Source: Anaerolineae bacterium (GTDB lineage Bacteria; Chloroflexota; Anaerolineae; UBA4142; SHND01). From it: 64,000 nucleotides of DNA. The stretch covers positions 45,005 through 109,004 of the forward strand of contig JADZCJ010000119.1 in assembly GCA_020851635.1 (NCBI GenBank), in the 5' to 3' direction. Shown here piece after piece: positions 9,226-17,326 of this stretch; position 1 is the first letter of the stretch, and every line of letters begins with the position of its first letter. The notes under the pieces were generated by a model. The model was not told the origin of the DNA, did not search any database, and saw nothing but the letters and a program-made list of their open reading frames with translations. The translations under genes and the position numbers were made by a program.

Positions 9226-9885
9226 GTGGGCAAAAAAACAGAACGACTCGTGATCGGCGTGTCGGGCGCAAGCGGAGTGATTTACGCGATTCGTTTGCTG
9301 CAAGTGCTGCGCGAGGTAGAGAGCATTGAAACGCATCTCGTCATCAGCAATTCCGCCAAACAAACAGTTTCGTTGGAAACGGATTATACCGTCGAGTATG
9401 TTGAAGCGCTTGCGAGGCGCGTCTATCGCTTTAACGATGTCGCCGCCGCGATCTCTTCGGGCTCATTCAAAACACGCGGCATGGTCGTCATTCCCTGTTC
9501 GATGAAAACACTGTCGTCCATCGCCCATTCGTTCGGCGAAAATTTGCTCTCGCGCGCGGCGGACGTGACGTTAAAAGAACAGCGCCGTCTGGTGCTCGTG
9601 CCGCGCGAAACGCCGCTGCATCTCGGGCATTTGCGCTTGCTCTCTACCGTTGCGGAACTCGGCGCGGTGATCATGCCGCCGATGCCCGCGTTTTATCATC
9701 GCCCGCAAACGCTCGACGACATTGTGAATCAAACGGTCAACCGCGTGCTCGACCTTTTGGACATTGAACTGCCGCACGATCTGTTTACGCGCTGGGCAGG
9801 TCCGCAAACGCGCGGCGCGGCGCGTTTGAACGGGCATGGGCAGCACGCGCCGGCGCAGGTGTCCTATGAGTCGAACGACGAATGA
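9226..9885 (+). CDS. ubiX: Flavin prenyltransferase UbiX
   Basis: Makes prenylated FMN from FMN and dimethylallyl phosphate, the cofactor of UbiD enzymes. The 219-residue protein has the FMN-site glycine/serine motif VIGVSGASGVIYA, GMVVIPCSMKTL, the LVLVPRETPLH loop and MPAFYHRP near the C-terminus. The start is GTG with AGAGGA upstream. The last 25 or so residues extend beyond the usual core. It overlaps the next gene by 20 bp. Its presence in the same operon as the UbiD-like gene supplies the cofactor locally. Confidence 0.95.
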   Translation: MGKKTERLVIGVSGASGVIYAIRLLQVLREVESIETHLVISNSAKQTVSLETDYTVEYVEALARRVYRFNDVAAAISSGSFKTRGMVVIPCSMKTLSSIAHSFGENLLSRAADVTLKEQRRLVLVPRETPLHLGHLRLLSTVAELGAVIMPPMPAFYHRPQTLDDIVNQTVNRVLDLLDIELPHDLFTRWAGPQTRGAARLNGHGQHAPAQVSYESNDE

Positions 9886-11026
9886 GCTGGACGCGGCAAC
9901 ATTCCAAGGATTGCGCGACGGCGCGCCCGCGTTTATATTGACAACCGGCGCGGATGATTTTCCACATGCGGCGCTCACCTATGCGCTCGCGCTCGACGCC
10001 AAACGGATCCGTTTTTGCATTGACCTCAATACGGCAACCTACAACAATCTCCAACACGCGGCGCGCGGCGCAATCCAAATCGTCGGCGCGGAAAATCGCG
10101 TCTGCCTCGTCAAAGGCGCCGTGCGGCTTGTGCGCGACCGACTCGCCGCGAAACCATCGCCCGCCGCATTGTTTGAATTACAAATCACCCACGCGCAAGA
10201 CCAGGCGTGGCGCGGCGTAACGGTCGCGCCGCTCACGTACGCATGGGATGAACCAAACCGCGCGCTGATGCAAGAAATGGAACAAAAAGTGTTTGCCGAA
10301 ATGCGCGCTGACGCGAAAATGATGCCGAACGTGAAAGTTTATTTTGTGCGGCACGGCGAAGTGGAACATCACCAAAGTGATGTTGAGCTCACCGCGCGCG
10401 GACGCGCCCAAGCGCGCGCGGTTGGCGGAGAACTCGCGGCGCGCGTTTCCGACGCCGACGCGGCGATTCATATATTTCATTCGCCCGTGCGCCGCGTCGT
10501 GGAAACCGCGCAGCTGTTGACGGAAGCGCTGTGCGCGGCATTGCCAACGAGCACGACGCGAGTGCATTCACCTCTGCCCGACGGCGCGCTCGAAAATGTG
10601 CGCTTTGTTTCCGATTCACGGCGCGGACTCCAAGAACCATCGCTGCTGTATTCGGAATTGAATACGCCCGCGTTTTTGCAAACCATTTCGCCGGTGCGCG
10701 CGGAATTTTTCCGCGGCTTTTGGGCGAGCGACGATCCGATGGGTTATTGGCTCACGCACGACAGCGACGGCGGCGCAGAAACGCCCGCGGCGGTTTTGCG
10801 GCGACTGCAGGAACGATTGCGCGGAATTTTTTCGTCGGATGCGGCGAATGTGGTTTTTATTCTGACGACACATTCCGGCGCGATGCGCGTGCTGCTCGCC
10901 AGCGCCTTGGGCGCAGACCCGGGCGAACCCAATTTTTGCGAAATCATCGCGCTTGAACCATCATTCGATTCGAGTTCGGTACGGCTGACTTTTCGCGGAC
11001 AAACGGTGTCTTATGCCCTATTTTGA
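9866..11026 (+). CDS. Fusion of FMN-binding split-barrel domain and histidine phosphatase
   Basis: Two-domain protein of 386 residues. Residues about 1-140 resemble the pyridoxamine-phosphate-oxidase-like flavin-binding split barrel (GAPAFILTTGADDFPHAALTY). After a helical linker the rest is a histidine phosphatase: the phosphoacceptor motif VYFVRHGEVEHH, HSPVRRVVETAQLL, and the second catalytic His in ILTTHSGAMRVLL. I do not know this combination from a characterised protein. It overlaps ubiX (20 bp) and the next ligase gene (14 bp), so it is tightly co-translated. A role in flavin or phosphate handling for the UbiX/UbiD or phenylphosphate steps is plausible but unproven. The ATG at 9866 is preferred over an upstream frame inside ubiX. 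Confidence 0.8.
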   Translation: MSRTTNELDAATFQGLRDGAPAFILTTGADDFPHAALTYALALDAKRIRFCIDLNTATYNNLQHAARGAIQIVGAENRVCLVKGAVRLVRDRLAAKPSPAALFELQITHAQDQAWRGVTVAPLTYAWDEPNRALMQEMEQKVFAEMRADAKMMPNVKVYFVRHGEVEHHQSDVELTARGRAQARAVGGELAARVSDADAAIHIFHSPVRRVVETAQLLTEALCAALPTSTTRVHSPLPDGALENVRFVSDSRRGLQEPSLLYSELNTPAFLQTISPVRAEFFRGFWASDDPMGYWLTHDSDGGAETPAAVLRRLQERLRGIFSSDAANVVFILTTHSGAMRVLLASALGADPGEPNFCEIIALEPSFDSSSVRLTFRGQTVSYALF

Positions 11027-12302
11027 TCCCACCATCGAAACGCTGCCCCGCGCGCAACTCGCCGATTTGCAACTGCAAAAACTCCAAACGCTGCTGAGCG
11101 AATTGTGGGACCGCAACACGTTCTATACACACAAGTTTCGCGCGGCGGGCTTGCATCCGCGCGATCTAGATACGCTCGACGACCTTGCCAAGTTTCCCTT
11201 TACGCTGAAACGCGAACTCGTCCAAGACCAGAGCGAATGTCACCCGTTCGGCACGAACCTGACCTATCCACTCCGCCATTATGTGCGCTATCACCAAACG
11301 TCCGGCACAACGGGCGCGCCTTTGCGCGTGTTGGATACGGAAGAGAGTTGGGATTGGTGGGGCAAATGCTGGGGCTATGTGTTGTCGGGCGCGGGTTTGT
11401 GCGCCGATGACCGTTTGTTTACCGCGTTTTCGTTCGGACCGTTTATCGGTTTTTGGGCGGCGGTGGAAGGGGCGCGCAAAATTGGCGCGATGATGATTCC
11501 CGGCGGAGGGCGCGATTCAATCCAGCGCTTGGAGTTGATGCGCGACGCGGGGGCGACAGCAATCTGCTGCACGCCAACGTATGCGCTGCGCTTGCTGGAA
11601 GTCGCGCGCGAAAGTAATTTTGACATGCGCGCGCTCAGCGTGCGCGCCACCGTTCACGCGGGCGAGCCGGGCGCCAGTGTGCCGGAAACCAGGGCGCGCA
11701 TCGAAGCAGGTTGGCGCGCGAAATGTTTTGACCATGCGGGCGCGTCCGAAGTGGGCGCGCACTCGTTCAGCTGCGACGAGCAAGCGGGCATTCATATCAT
11801 CGAAAGCGAATTTATTGCCGAAGCGCTCGACCGCGAAACGGGCAAACCGGCTGCGCCCGGTGAGGTGGGCGAACTGGTCATTACAAATCTGGGCAGATTG
11901 GGTTTTCCGATCATTCGATATCGCACGGGCGATTTGGTGTGTCTGAATACCGAACCGTGTCGCTGCGGGCGCACTTTTGCGCGCTTTGAGGGCGGCGTTC
12001 TCGGGCGCGCGGACGACATGACGACGGTGCGCGGTGTGAATGTGTATCCGATAGCGGTAGAGAAACTGATTGTGAATTTTGATCAAGTGATCGAATACCG
12101 CATCACCGTTGAGCGCGTGCGCGAGATGGACGAAATGGACATTGAAGTCGAACTGACCGACGATGCCGATCCCGCGCTGCCGAACGCCATCGCGCAAAGC
12201 ATCTATCACGCGCTTTCATTTCGCCCGAACGTGCGCGTCGTAGAGCGCGGCGTCCTGCCGCGCTTTGAACTCAAGGCGAAACGATTCTTTATAAAGAAAT
12301 AA
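11013..12302 (+). CDS. AMP-forming aryl-CoA ligase, candidate 4-hydroxybenzoate-CoA ligase (PaaK-like)
   Basis: Adenylate-forming ligase of 429 residues in the phenylacetate-CoA ligase family. Motifs: P-loop-like YHQTSGTTGAPLRV, the adenine-region motif FDHAGASEVGAHS, the ribose-binding Asp in FPIIRYRTGDLV, a metal-site-like CRCG pair, and the C-terminal hinge GRADDMTTVRGVNVYP with a terminal Lys-rich tail. Lying directly before the 4-hydroxybenzoyl-CoA reductase genes, 4-hydroxybenzoate is the best substrate guess. A second, more typical PaaK is at 22.1-23.4 kb. Benzoate or another aryl acid cannot be excluded. Confidence 0.82.
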   Translation: MPYFDPTIETLPRAQLADLQLQKLQTLLSELWDRNTFYTHKFRAAGLHPRDLDTLDDLAKFPFTLKRELVQDQSECHPFGTNLTYPLRHYVRYHQTSGTTGAPLRVLDTEESWDWWGKCWGYVLSGAGLCADDRLFTAFSFGPFIGFWAAVEGARKIGAMMIPGGGRDSIQRLELMRDAGATAICCTPTYALRLLEVARESNFDMRALSVRATVHAGEPGASVPETRARIEAGWRAKCFDHAGASEVGAHSFSCDEQAGIHIIESEFIAEALDRETGKPAAPGEVGELVITNLGRLGFPIIRYRTGDLVCLNTEPCRCGRTFARFEGGVLGRADDMTTVRGVNVYPIAVEKLIVNFDQVIEYRITVERVREMDEMDIEVELTDDADPALPNAIAQSIYHALSFRPNVRVVERGVLPRFELKAKRFFIKK

Positions 12303-12309
12303 AATATAA

Positions 12310-12353
12310 TAACGAATTCATTCGTTCGCCGGAGTGAACGAATGAATTCGTTA
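12310..12353. promoter_or_regulatory. 18-bp perfect inverted repeat before hcrB
   Basis: The arms TAACGAATTCATTCGTTC (12310-12327) and their exact complement (12336-12353) flank an 8-base loop, 8 bp after the ligase stop and 11 bp before hcrB. It lacks a trailing T run. It could be an operator, an RNA-processing or stability hairpin that sets subunit ratios, or a small insertion. Confidence 0.7.
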
Positions 12354-12364
12354 CTGCGCAACTC

Positions 12365-13345
12365 ATGCTGCGCTTACCTCCTTTTGAATATCACGCGCCG
12401 CGCTCGATTGAGCAAGCGGTGAATCTGGGTGCCGAACATGGCACAGCGGCGATGTTTGTCGCGGGCGGCACCGATTTGTATCCGAATATGAAGCGGCGGC
12501 AATTCACACCCCAAGTGTTGATTGGTTTGAACGGCGTTGAGGAATTGCGCGGCATCTCGAACGGAGACGGCATCACGATTCGCGCCGGCACAACACTGCA
12601 CCAAGTCTCCAATTCTCCGCTTCTTCAGACTCAATACCCTGCGCTTGCCACCGCCGCCAAGCTCGTTTCCACGCCGCAGCTGCGCGCGATGGGCACGCTC
12701 GGCGGCAATCTTTGTCTCGATACACGCTGCAATTATTACAATCAAGAATTTTCGTGGCGGCAAGCGTTGGGCTTTTGCATGAAAAAGGACGGCGAAATCT
12801 GCATGGTCGCGCCGGGTTCATCGCGCTGTTGGGCGGTTTCGTCCACCGATTGCGCGCCGGTGGTTGTCGCGTTGGAGGGGCGCGTGCGACTCGTCAGCGC
12901 GCGCGGCGAACGCGTGATCGCGGCGAGCGATTTGTATCGCGATGACGGCATCGAATATCTCGGCAAAGCACGCGATGAAATCGTCACCGAAATCCTCTTG
13001 CCGCCGGCGGATGGAACAAAGTCCGTTTATCTCAAATTGCGCCGGCGCGATTCGTTTGACTTTCCGATTCTTGGGGTTGCCGCCGCGCTCCGCCTGGCGT
13101 CGAACGGCGAAATCGAAAGCGCGCGGATTGTGTTGGGCGGCGTCGGTTCGCGTCCGTTGGAATGTGTTGACTCGGCGCGTTTGTTGATCGGGCAAAAATT
13201 GTCGCATAAAGTGATTGGCGCGGCGGCGGAAGCGGCATGGAGACCGGCGCGCCCGTTGGACAATACCGACAGCACACACAGCTATCGCAAAAAGATGGCG
13301 CGCGTGTATGTGGCGCGGGCGTTGGGCGCACTGAGCGAGCAATGA
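12365..13345 (+). CDS. hcrB: 4-Hydroxybenzoyl-CoA reductase, FAD/[4Fe-4S] subunit
   Basis: Medium subunit of the molybdenum enzyme that removes the phenolic hydroxyl of 4-hydroxybenzoyl-CoA to give benzoyl-CoA. It has the FAD-binding FVAGGTDLYP and the flavin motif MGTLGGNLCLDTR. The diagnostic feature is the extra loop with four cysteines at 122, 138, 146 and 155, the positions I recall for the [4Fe-4S] ligands of Thauera HcrB (spacing 16, 8, 9). Ordinary xanthine dehydrogenase FAD subunits lack this loop, so the assignment is strong. The stop overlaps the hcrC start (ATGA). Confidence 0.94.
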   Translation: MLRLPPFEYHAPRSIEQAVNLGAEHGTAAMFVAGGTDLYPNMKRRQFTPQVLIGLNGVEELRGISNGDGITIRAGTTLHQVSNSPLLQTQYPALATAAKLVSTPQLRAMGTLGGNLCLDTRCNYYNQEFSWRQALGFCMKKDGEICMVAPGSSRCWAVSSTDCAPVVVALEGRVRLVSARGERVIAASDLYRDDGIEYLGKARDEIVTEILLPPADGTKSVYLKLRRRDSFDFPILGVAAALRLASNGEIESARIVLGGVGSRPLECVDSARLLIGQKLSHKVIGAAAEAAWRPARPLDNTDSTHSYRKKMARVYVARALGALSEQ

Positions 13346-13827
13346 AGAGTATTTTACATTTGCGCGTGAACGGACAAACGCACGAATTGTATACGGACAC
13401 GCACAAGACGCTCCTCGAAGTGCTGCGCGAAGATTTGGGCTTGACCGGCACCAAACACGGCTGCGATTTGGGCGAATGCGGCGCGTGTACCGTGCTCGCG
13501 GATGGCACACCGATTTTGGCGTGTCTCGCGCTGCCGATTGAATTGCAGGGACGCGAGATTACAACCGTCGAAGGACTCGCGCGCGGCGCGGAATTGCATC
13601 CGCTGCAACGCGCGTTTGCGGAATTGAACGCGGCACAGTGCGGCTATTGCACGGCGGGCATGATGTTGAGCGCCAAAGCGCTGCTCGACCGCGAAAAAAA
13701 TCCGACGCGCGAAGACATTCGCGACGCGCTCGCGGGCAACCTGTGTCGCTGTACGGGTTACGAAAAAATCTTGGAAGCGGTGGAAACAGTCGCAAGTCAA
13801 CAATCAACCGGAGAGAGCAAAGGGTGA
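13342..13827 (+). CDS. hcrC: 4-Hydroxybenzoyl-CoA reductase, [2Fe-2S] subunit
   Basis: Small iron-sulfur subunit of 161 residues. The plant-type [2Fe-2S] cluster motif is HGCDLGECGACTVLADG with the fourth Cys in PILAC; the second cluster uses AQCGYCTAGM and GNLCRCTGYEKI. It passes electrons between the molybdenum site and the FAD/[4Fe-4S] subunit. The true start is the ATG at 13342 overlapping the hcrB stop; a longer upstream frame lies inside hcrB. Length and both motifs are typical for the xanthine oxidase family. Confidence 0.95.
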   Translation: MKSILHLRVNGQTHELYTDTHKTLLEVLREDLGLTGTKHGCDLGECGACTVLADGTPILACLALPIELQGREITTVEGLARGAELHPLQRAFAELNAAQCGYCTAGMMLSAKALLDREKNPTREDIRDALAGNLCRCTGYEKILEAVETVASQQSTGESKG

Positions 13828-13828
13828 T

Positions 13829-13858
13829 GCTTGACTCGCGACTCTCGGCTCTCGACTA
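13829..13858. repeat. Short heptad tract between hcrC and hcrA
   Basis: The 31-bp gap reads as 7-bp units gactcgc, gactctc, ggctctc, gactaat, running into the hcrA ATG. It leaves hcrA without a recognisable Shine-Dalgarno. It belongs with the other degenerate heptad tracts of this window. Confidence 0.55.
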
Positions 13859-16285
13859 ATGCCCGTCATCGGCGCTCCTCTCGCAAAGATTGACAGTTGG
13901 GACAAGGTCATCGGCGCGGCGAAATACGCGGATGACATGAGTTTGCCGCGCATGTTGCACGCGCGCATTTTACGCAGCACAATGCCGCACGCGCGCATCG
14001 TGAGCATTGACACGCGCGGCGCGGAGGAATTGCCCGGCGTCGTCGCAGTGATTACCGGACGCGATGTGCCAATCGAGTATGGCATTTTGCCGAGCAGTCA
14101 GGACGAACAAGCATTGTGCGTGGACAAGGTGCGCTTTGTGGGCGACGCGGTGGCGGCGGTGGCTGCGCTGGATGCCGAGACCGCCGAACGCGCGTTGCAG
14201 CTGATTCATGTCGAGTATGAACCGTTGACGCCGATTGTGACGATGAACGAAGCGCTCGATGAAACGCGCGACGCAATTCACACCGGCGCGCACGCCGACC
14301 ATCACAACATTCACAAAATGGTGGCGTTGGAATTTGGCGATTTGGACGCGGGCTTTGCGGAAGCGGATTATATTCTAGAGGACACTTATTTTTATCAAGG
14401 CAACACACACCTCGCGCTCGAAAACCATGCGGCGCTTGCGTCGTTTTCACCCGACGGGCATTTGACGCTGTGGAGTTCGACGCAAACGCCGCATTACGTT
14501 CATCGCGCGCTGGCGAAAACGTTGGAATTGCCCGCGAGCCGCATCCGCGTCGTCGCGGCGGCGATTGGCGGCGGCTTTGGCGGCAAGACCGACCCTTTTT
14601 CGCACGAAATCGTCGCGTGCAAATTGGCGATGCTCACCGGTCGCCCGGTAAAAATTACGCTCACGCGCCAAGAAGTGTTTTATTGTCATCGCGGACGCCA
14701 CCCCGTTTTGATGTGGGTGAAAATGGGCGTGCGCCAAGATGGTGAGCCAACCGCGCTGCATTTTCGCACCCTGCTCGACGGCGGCGCATACGGTTCATAC
14801 GGCGTCGCCTCGACGTATTACACGGGCGCGCTACAAACGGTGACATACAAAATTCCCGCGTATAAATTTGAAGGGATGCGCGTGTTCACCAACAAACCGC
14901 CGTGCGGACCAAAACGCGGACACGGCACGCCACAGCCGCGCTTTGCGCTCGAAATTCATCTCGACAAGATCGCGCGTCATCTCGGTCTCGACCCCGCCGC
15001 ATATCGCAAACAATTTATCGTTGAAGATAAAACTAAAACCGTAAACCATCTCACCATCACAACCTGCGGCTTGAGCGAGTGCATTGACCGCGTTGTTGAA
15101 GCGTCAGGATTTGGAGGCGAGAAGCGAGAAGCGAGAAGCGAGATACATGAATCAAAAATCGAAAATCAAAAATCAAAAATCAAAAATGGACTCGGTCTCG
15201 CCTGCGGTTCCTACCTCTCCGGCGCGGGGCTGCCAATTTATTGGAACCAGATGCCGCATTCGGGCGTGATTGTCAAAGTGGATCGCGGCGGCGGCGTCGC
15301 GGTGTTTTGCGGTTCCACCGATATCGGACAAGGTTCCACTTCGCTGCTCGCGTATATCGCGGCGGAAGAATTTGGAATTGATGTGCGCGATGTGCGCGTG
15401 ATTACGGCGGACACCGATTTGACGCCGGTGGATTTGGGCAGCTATTCGAGCCGCGTCACGGTGATGACGGGCAACGCGTGCATCAGCGCGATTCGCCCGC
15501 TCAAACAAAAAATTTTGGACGCGGCGGCGGAAAAATTGCTCGTGCCTGCCGAAAGTTTGAGTTTCCGCGACGGCGAAATTATTTGCGAGGACGACGACGC
15601 GCGGCGTTTGAAATGGACAGAGGCGATTGCGCTTGCCGAAGCGAAACATGGCACGTTGAGCGGCACGGGCAGTTACAAACCGCCGAAACGCGCGGGTCCC
15701 TACAAAGGTTCGGGCGTCGGCATCTCACCGAGTTACAGCTATGCCGCGTGTGTGGCGCAAGTGAGCGTGGACATCGAAACGGGCCAAGTGCGCGTGGAAA
15801 AAATTTGGCTCGCGCATGATGGCGGGCGCGCGCTGAATCCAATTCTCGTCGAGGGCCAAGTCGAAGGCAGCGTCTATATGGGCGTCGGCGAAGCGTTGAT
15901 GGAAGAGATGACGTATCGCGGCGGTTTGCACAAAGCGCCGTCATTGCTCGATTATAAATCGTTGACGATGCGCGACATGCCGCCCGTTGAAACATTCCTC
16001 GTCGAAACAAATGACCCCGAAGGTCCGTTCGGCGCCAAAGAAGCGGGCCAAGGTCCGCTGCTCCCCGTTCCGCCCGCGATTGCGAACGCGATCTACGATG
16101 CGATTGGCGTCCGCATTGACGAGACGCCGATAACGCCCGACAAAATTTTGAAAGCGTTAGAAGAACAAGAAAAGGGACGCGCCGCGCGTTTCGGTCCGAA
16201 AAATTTCCCTGCTGTGAAATATCCCGAACCCATCCGCGTCGAGCCACCGGAGGACGCGCCGCGTTTGGAACGAAAAAAGGGGTGA
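13859..16285 (+). CDS. hcrA: 4-Hydroxybenzoyl-CoA reductase, molybdopterin subunit
   Basis: Catalytic subunit of the xanthine oxidase family, 808 residues. Visible features: the DKVIGAAKYADDM N-terminus, the molybdopterin loop GGGFGGKTDPF, the substrate-region CGPKRGHGTPQ, DIGQGS, and the catalytic Glu in FGAKEAGQGP near the C-terminus. Together with HcrB and HcrC it forms the reductase that uses a low-potential donor. Odd: about 23 residues rich in E, K, R and S (around residues 420-443) are encoded by heptad repeats and look like an in-frame insertion relative to the family. The rest is intact, so it is probably functional, with a surface loop there. Confidence 0.93.
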   Translation: MPVIGAPLAKIDSWDKVIGAAKYADDMSLPRMLHARILRSTMPHARIVSIDTRGAEELPGVVAVITGRDVPIEYGILPSSQDEQALCVDKVRFVGDAVAAVAALDAETAERALQLIHVEYEPLTPIVTMNEALDETRDAIHTGAHADHHNIHKMVALEFGDLDAGFAEADYILEDTYFYQGNTHLALENHAALASFSPDGHLTLWSSTQTPHYVHRALAKTLELPASRIRVVAAAIGGGFGGKTDPFSHEIVACKLAMLTGRPVKITLTRQEVFYCHRGRHPVLMWVKMGVRQDGEPTALHFRTLLDGGAYGSYGVASTYYTGALQTVTYKIPAYKFEGMRVFTNKPPCGPKRGHGTPQPRFALEIHLDKIARHLGLDPAAYRKQFIVEDKTKTVNHLTITTCGLSECIDRVVEASGFGGEKREARSEIHESKIENQKSKIKNGLGLACGSYLSGAGLPIYWNQMPHSGVIVKVDRGGGVAVFCGSTDIGQGSTSLLAYIAAEEFGIDVRDVRVITADTDLTPVDLGSYSSRVTVMTGNACISAIRPLKQKILDAAAEKLLVPAESLSFRDGEIICEDDDARRLKWTEAIALAEAKHGTLSGTGSYKPPKRAGPYKGSGVGISPSYSYAACVAQVSVDIETGQVRVEKIWLAHDGGRALNPILVEGQVEGSVYMGVGEALMEEMTYRGGLHKAPSLLDYKSLTMRDMPPVETFLVETNDPEGPFGAKEAGQGPLLPVPPAIANAIYDAIGVRIDETPITPDKILKALEEQEKGRAARFGPKNFPAVKYPEPIRVEPPEDAPRLERKKG
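15116..15187. repeat. Heptad repeat tract inserted in frame within hcrA
   Basis: Units of gcgagaa (about four) are followed by a bridge and about five units of atcaaaa, inside the hcrA reading frame. They encode a low-complexity charged stretch. The composition differs sharply from the GC-rich codons around it. Confidence 0.8.
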
Positions 16286-16400
16286 GGAAGAAACTTTCGA
16301 CGCAACGACATTCTGCCGGGCGCCGGGCCGTCTTTTCTTTGTGGATTAGGCAGCGATTGGGCAGATTGTTGCGGTATAAATTGCAAGTTGAGGCAGGATA

Positions 16401-16418
16401 GACCGCAGAATTGCGGTC
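16401..16418 (+). terminator. Possible terminator hairpin after hcrA
   Basis: A perfect 7-bp stem (GACCGCA/TGCGGTC) with a 4-base loop followed by a weak T-rich stretch, 115 bp after the hcrA stop. A second imperfect hairpin follows at 16434-16461. They could end the aromatic operon, or belong to the integration site of the cassette array. Confidence 0.35.
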
Positions 16419-16463
16419 TTTGCTGTTGGCGATTATGCGGCAGAATTGCGGCATAATCTCTAG

Positions 16464-17320
16464 TTGGGTGCTCCCTTTTGAACAAACGATAAAAACCAAA
16501 GGTAATCATTATGACCAATGTGTATACCAATCCAGATATTGCAGAAAGGTTTGAAGAATTAATACTTGAAGGTGAACGCCAGCGAAGCGAACAAGAAGCG
16601 CATAATTGGGAAGTTAGGAATCCTGTAGAATTGACGCGGTGGACTACAAGTTGCCTAAATTTGCTCGATAAATTATCTATTTCAACTAATCGTTTTGTAA
16701 CTGAATTTGAACTCTATGGCAGAGTGAAAAATAATAATTTCAATATGGGATTAGCACTTGGCGTACTCAAATCGGCAAAAGAAGAATATTTATTAGGGTT
16801 GGCGGTTGATTATCAACTTTCAGTATCTGCATCTGTTTTTAGCAGCATCCTTGATGAAGCACAATATCTTCTATCAAAAGGTTATTTAAGAGCGTCTGCT
16901 GTGCTTGCAGGTGCGGCTCTTGAAGAAGGCTTGAAATCTCGTGCTCGTGTTGTAGGGCTAGAAATTACTAAACGAGATACGCTTGACCCAGTTATTGACA
17001 AACTAAAACAAAATGATGTTGGCATATTATCTGAATTTGACGCGAAACGTTTGAAGTCAATAACAACAATACGCAATGACGCGGCTCATGGGGGTGAATT
17101 CCCCTACCAAAAATCTCAAGTTCAAGAAATGATAACTGACGTTGAGAAAACAATAAACCGTTTGCTCGGATATAGGTAATTCTAAAAAAGCAACGCACCC
17201 AACAAAGCGTGCACTTGACGGGTGGGACTCTGCGCCATTTTCGGGCTTTTTCCACGCCCGAACAGAATCCTGCTCTCGGAGTTTTGTCTCGTCCCGCCCA
17301 CCCGCAGGTAACGCAAACCG
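16464..17320 (+). mobile_element. Integron-type gene cassette 1
   Basis: The cassette runs from the crossover in GTTGGGT (16463-16469, cut after G) to the crossover at the end of the attC1 site. The first bases of the cassette complement its own R'' core ACCCAAC at 17197-17203 exactly, as expected for an excisable circle. It carries one gene in the usual orientation and is AT-richer than flanking DNA. No integrase gene is in the window. Confidence 0.75.
16511..17179 (+). CDS. Cassette-borne protein of unknown function with a possible HEPN-like C-terminus
   Basis: I do not recognise the full-length family. The 222-residue protein is helical throughout. Its second half, from about residue 115, has a repeat-like helical hairpin (RASAVLAGAALEEGLKSRAR) and ends with ITTIRNDAAHGGEFPY. 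The R-x4-H arrangement in RNDAAH is the type of motif found in HEPN and DUF4145-like domains, some of which are RNases of defence or toxin systems. Codon use is AT-rich and unlike the flanking GC-rich genes, consistent with its place in a mobile cassette. No Shine-Dalgarno stronger than aaaggtaat is seen. Confidence 0.7.
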   Translation: MTNVYTNPDIAERFEELILEGERQRSEQEAHNWEVRNPVELTRWTTSCLNLLDKLSISTNRFVTEFELYGRVKNNNFNMGLALGVLKSAKEEYLLGLAVDYQLSVSASVFSSILDEAQYLLSKGYLRASAVLAGAALEEGLKSRARVVGLEITKRDTLDPVIDKLKQNDVGILSEFDAKRLKSITTIRNDAAHGGEFPYQKSQVQEMITDVEKTINRLLGYR

Positions 17321-17326
17321 TTGGGC
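17197..17326 (+). repeat. attC recombination site 1 (130 bp)
   Basis: Begins with an R'' core ACCCAAC (consensus RYYYAAC) and ends with an R' core GTTGGGC (consensus GTTRRRY). Between them are imperfectly complementary arms: GCGTGCACTTGACGGGTGGG on the left against CCCACCCGCAGGTAACGC on the right, and an inner stem TTCGGGC/GCCCGAA. This is the architecture of a long attC. It is about 90 percent identical to the second site 565 bp further on. Confidence 0.85.
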
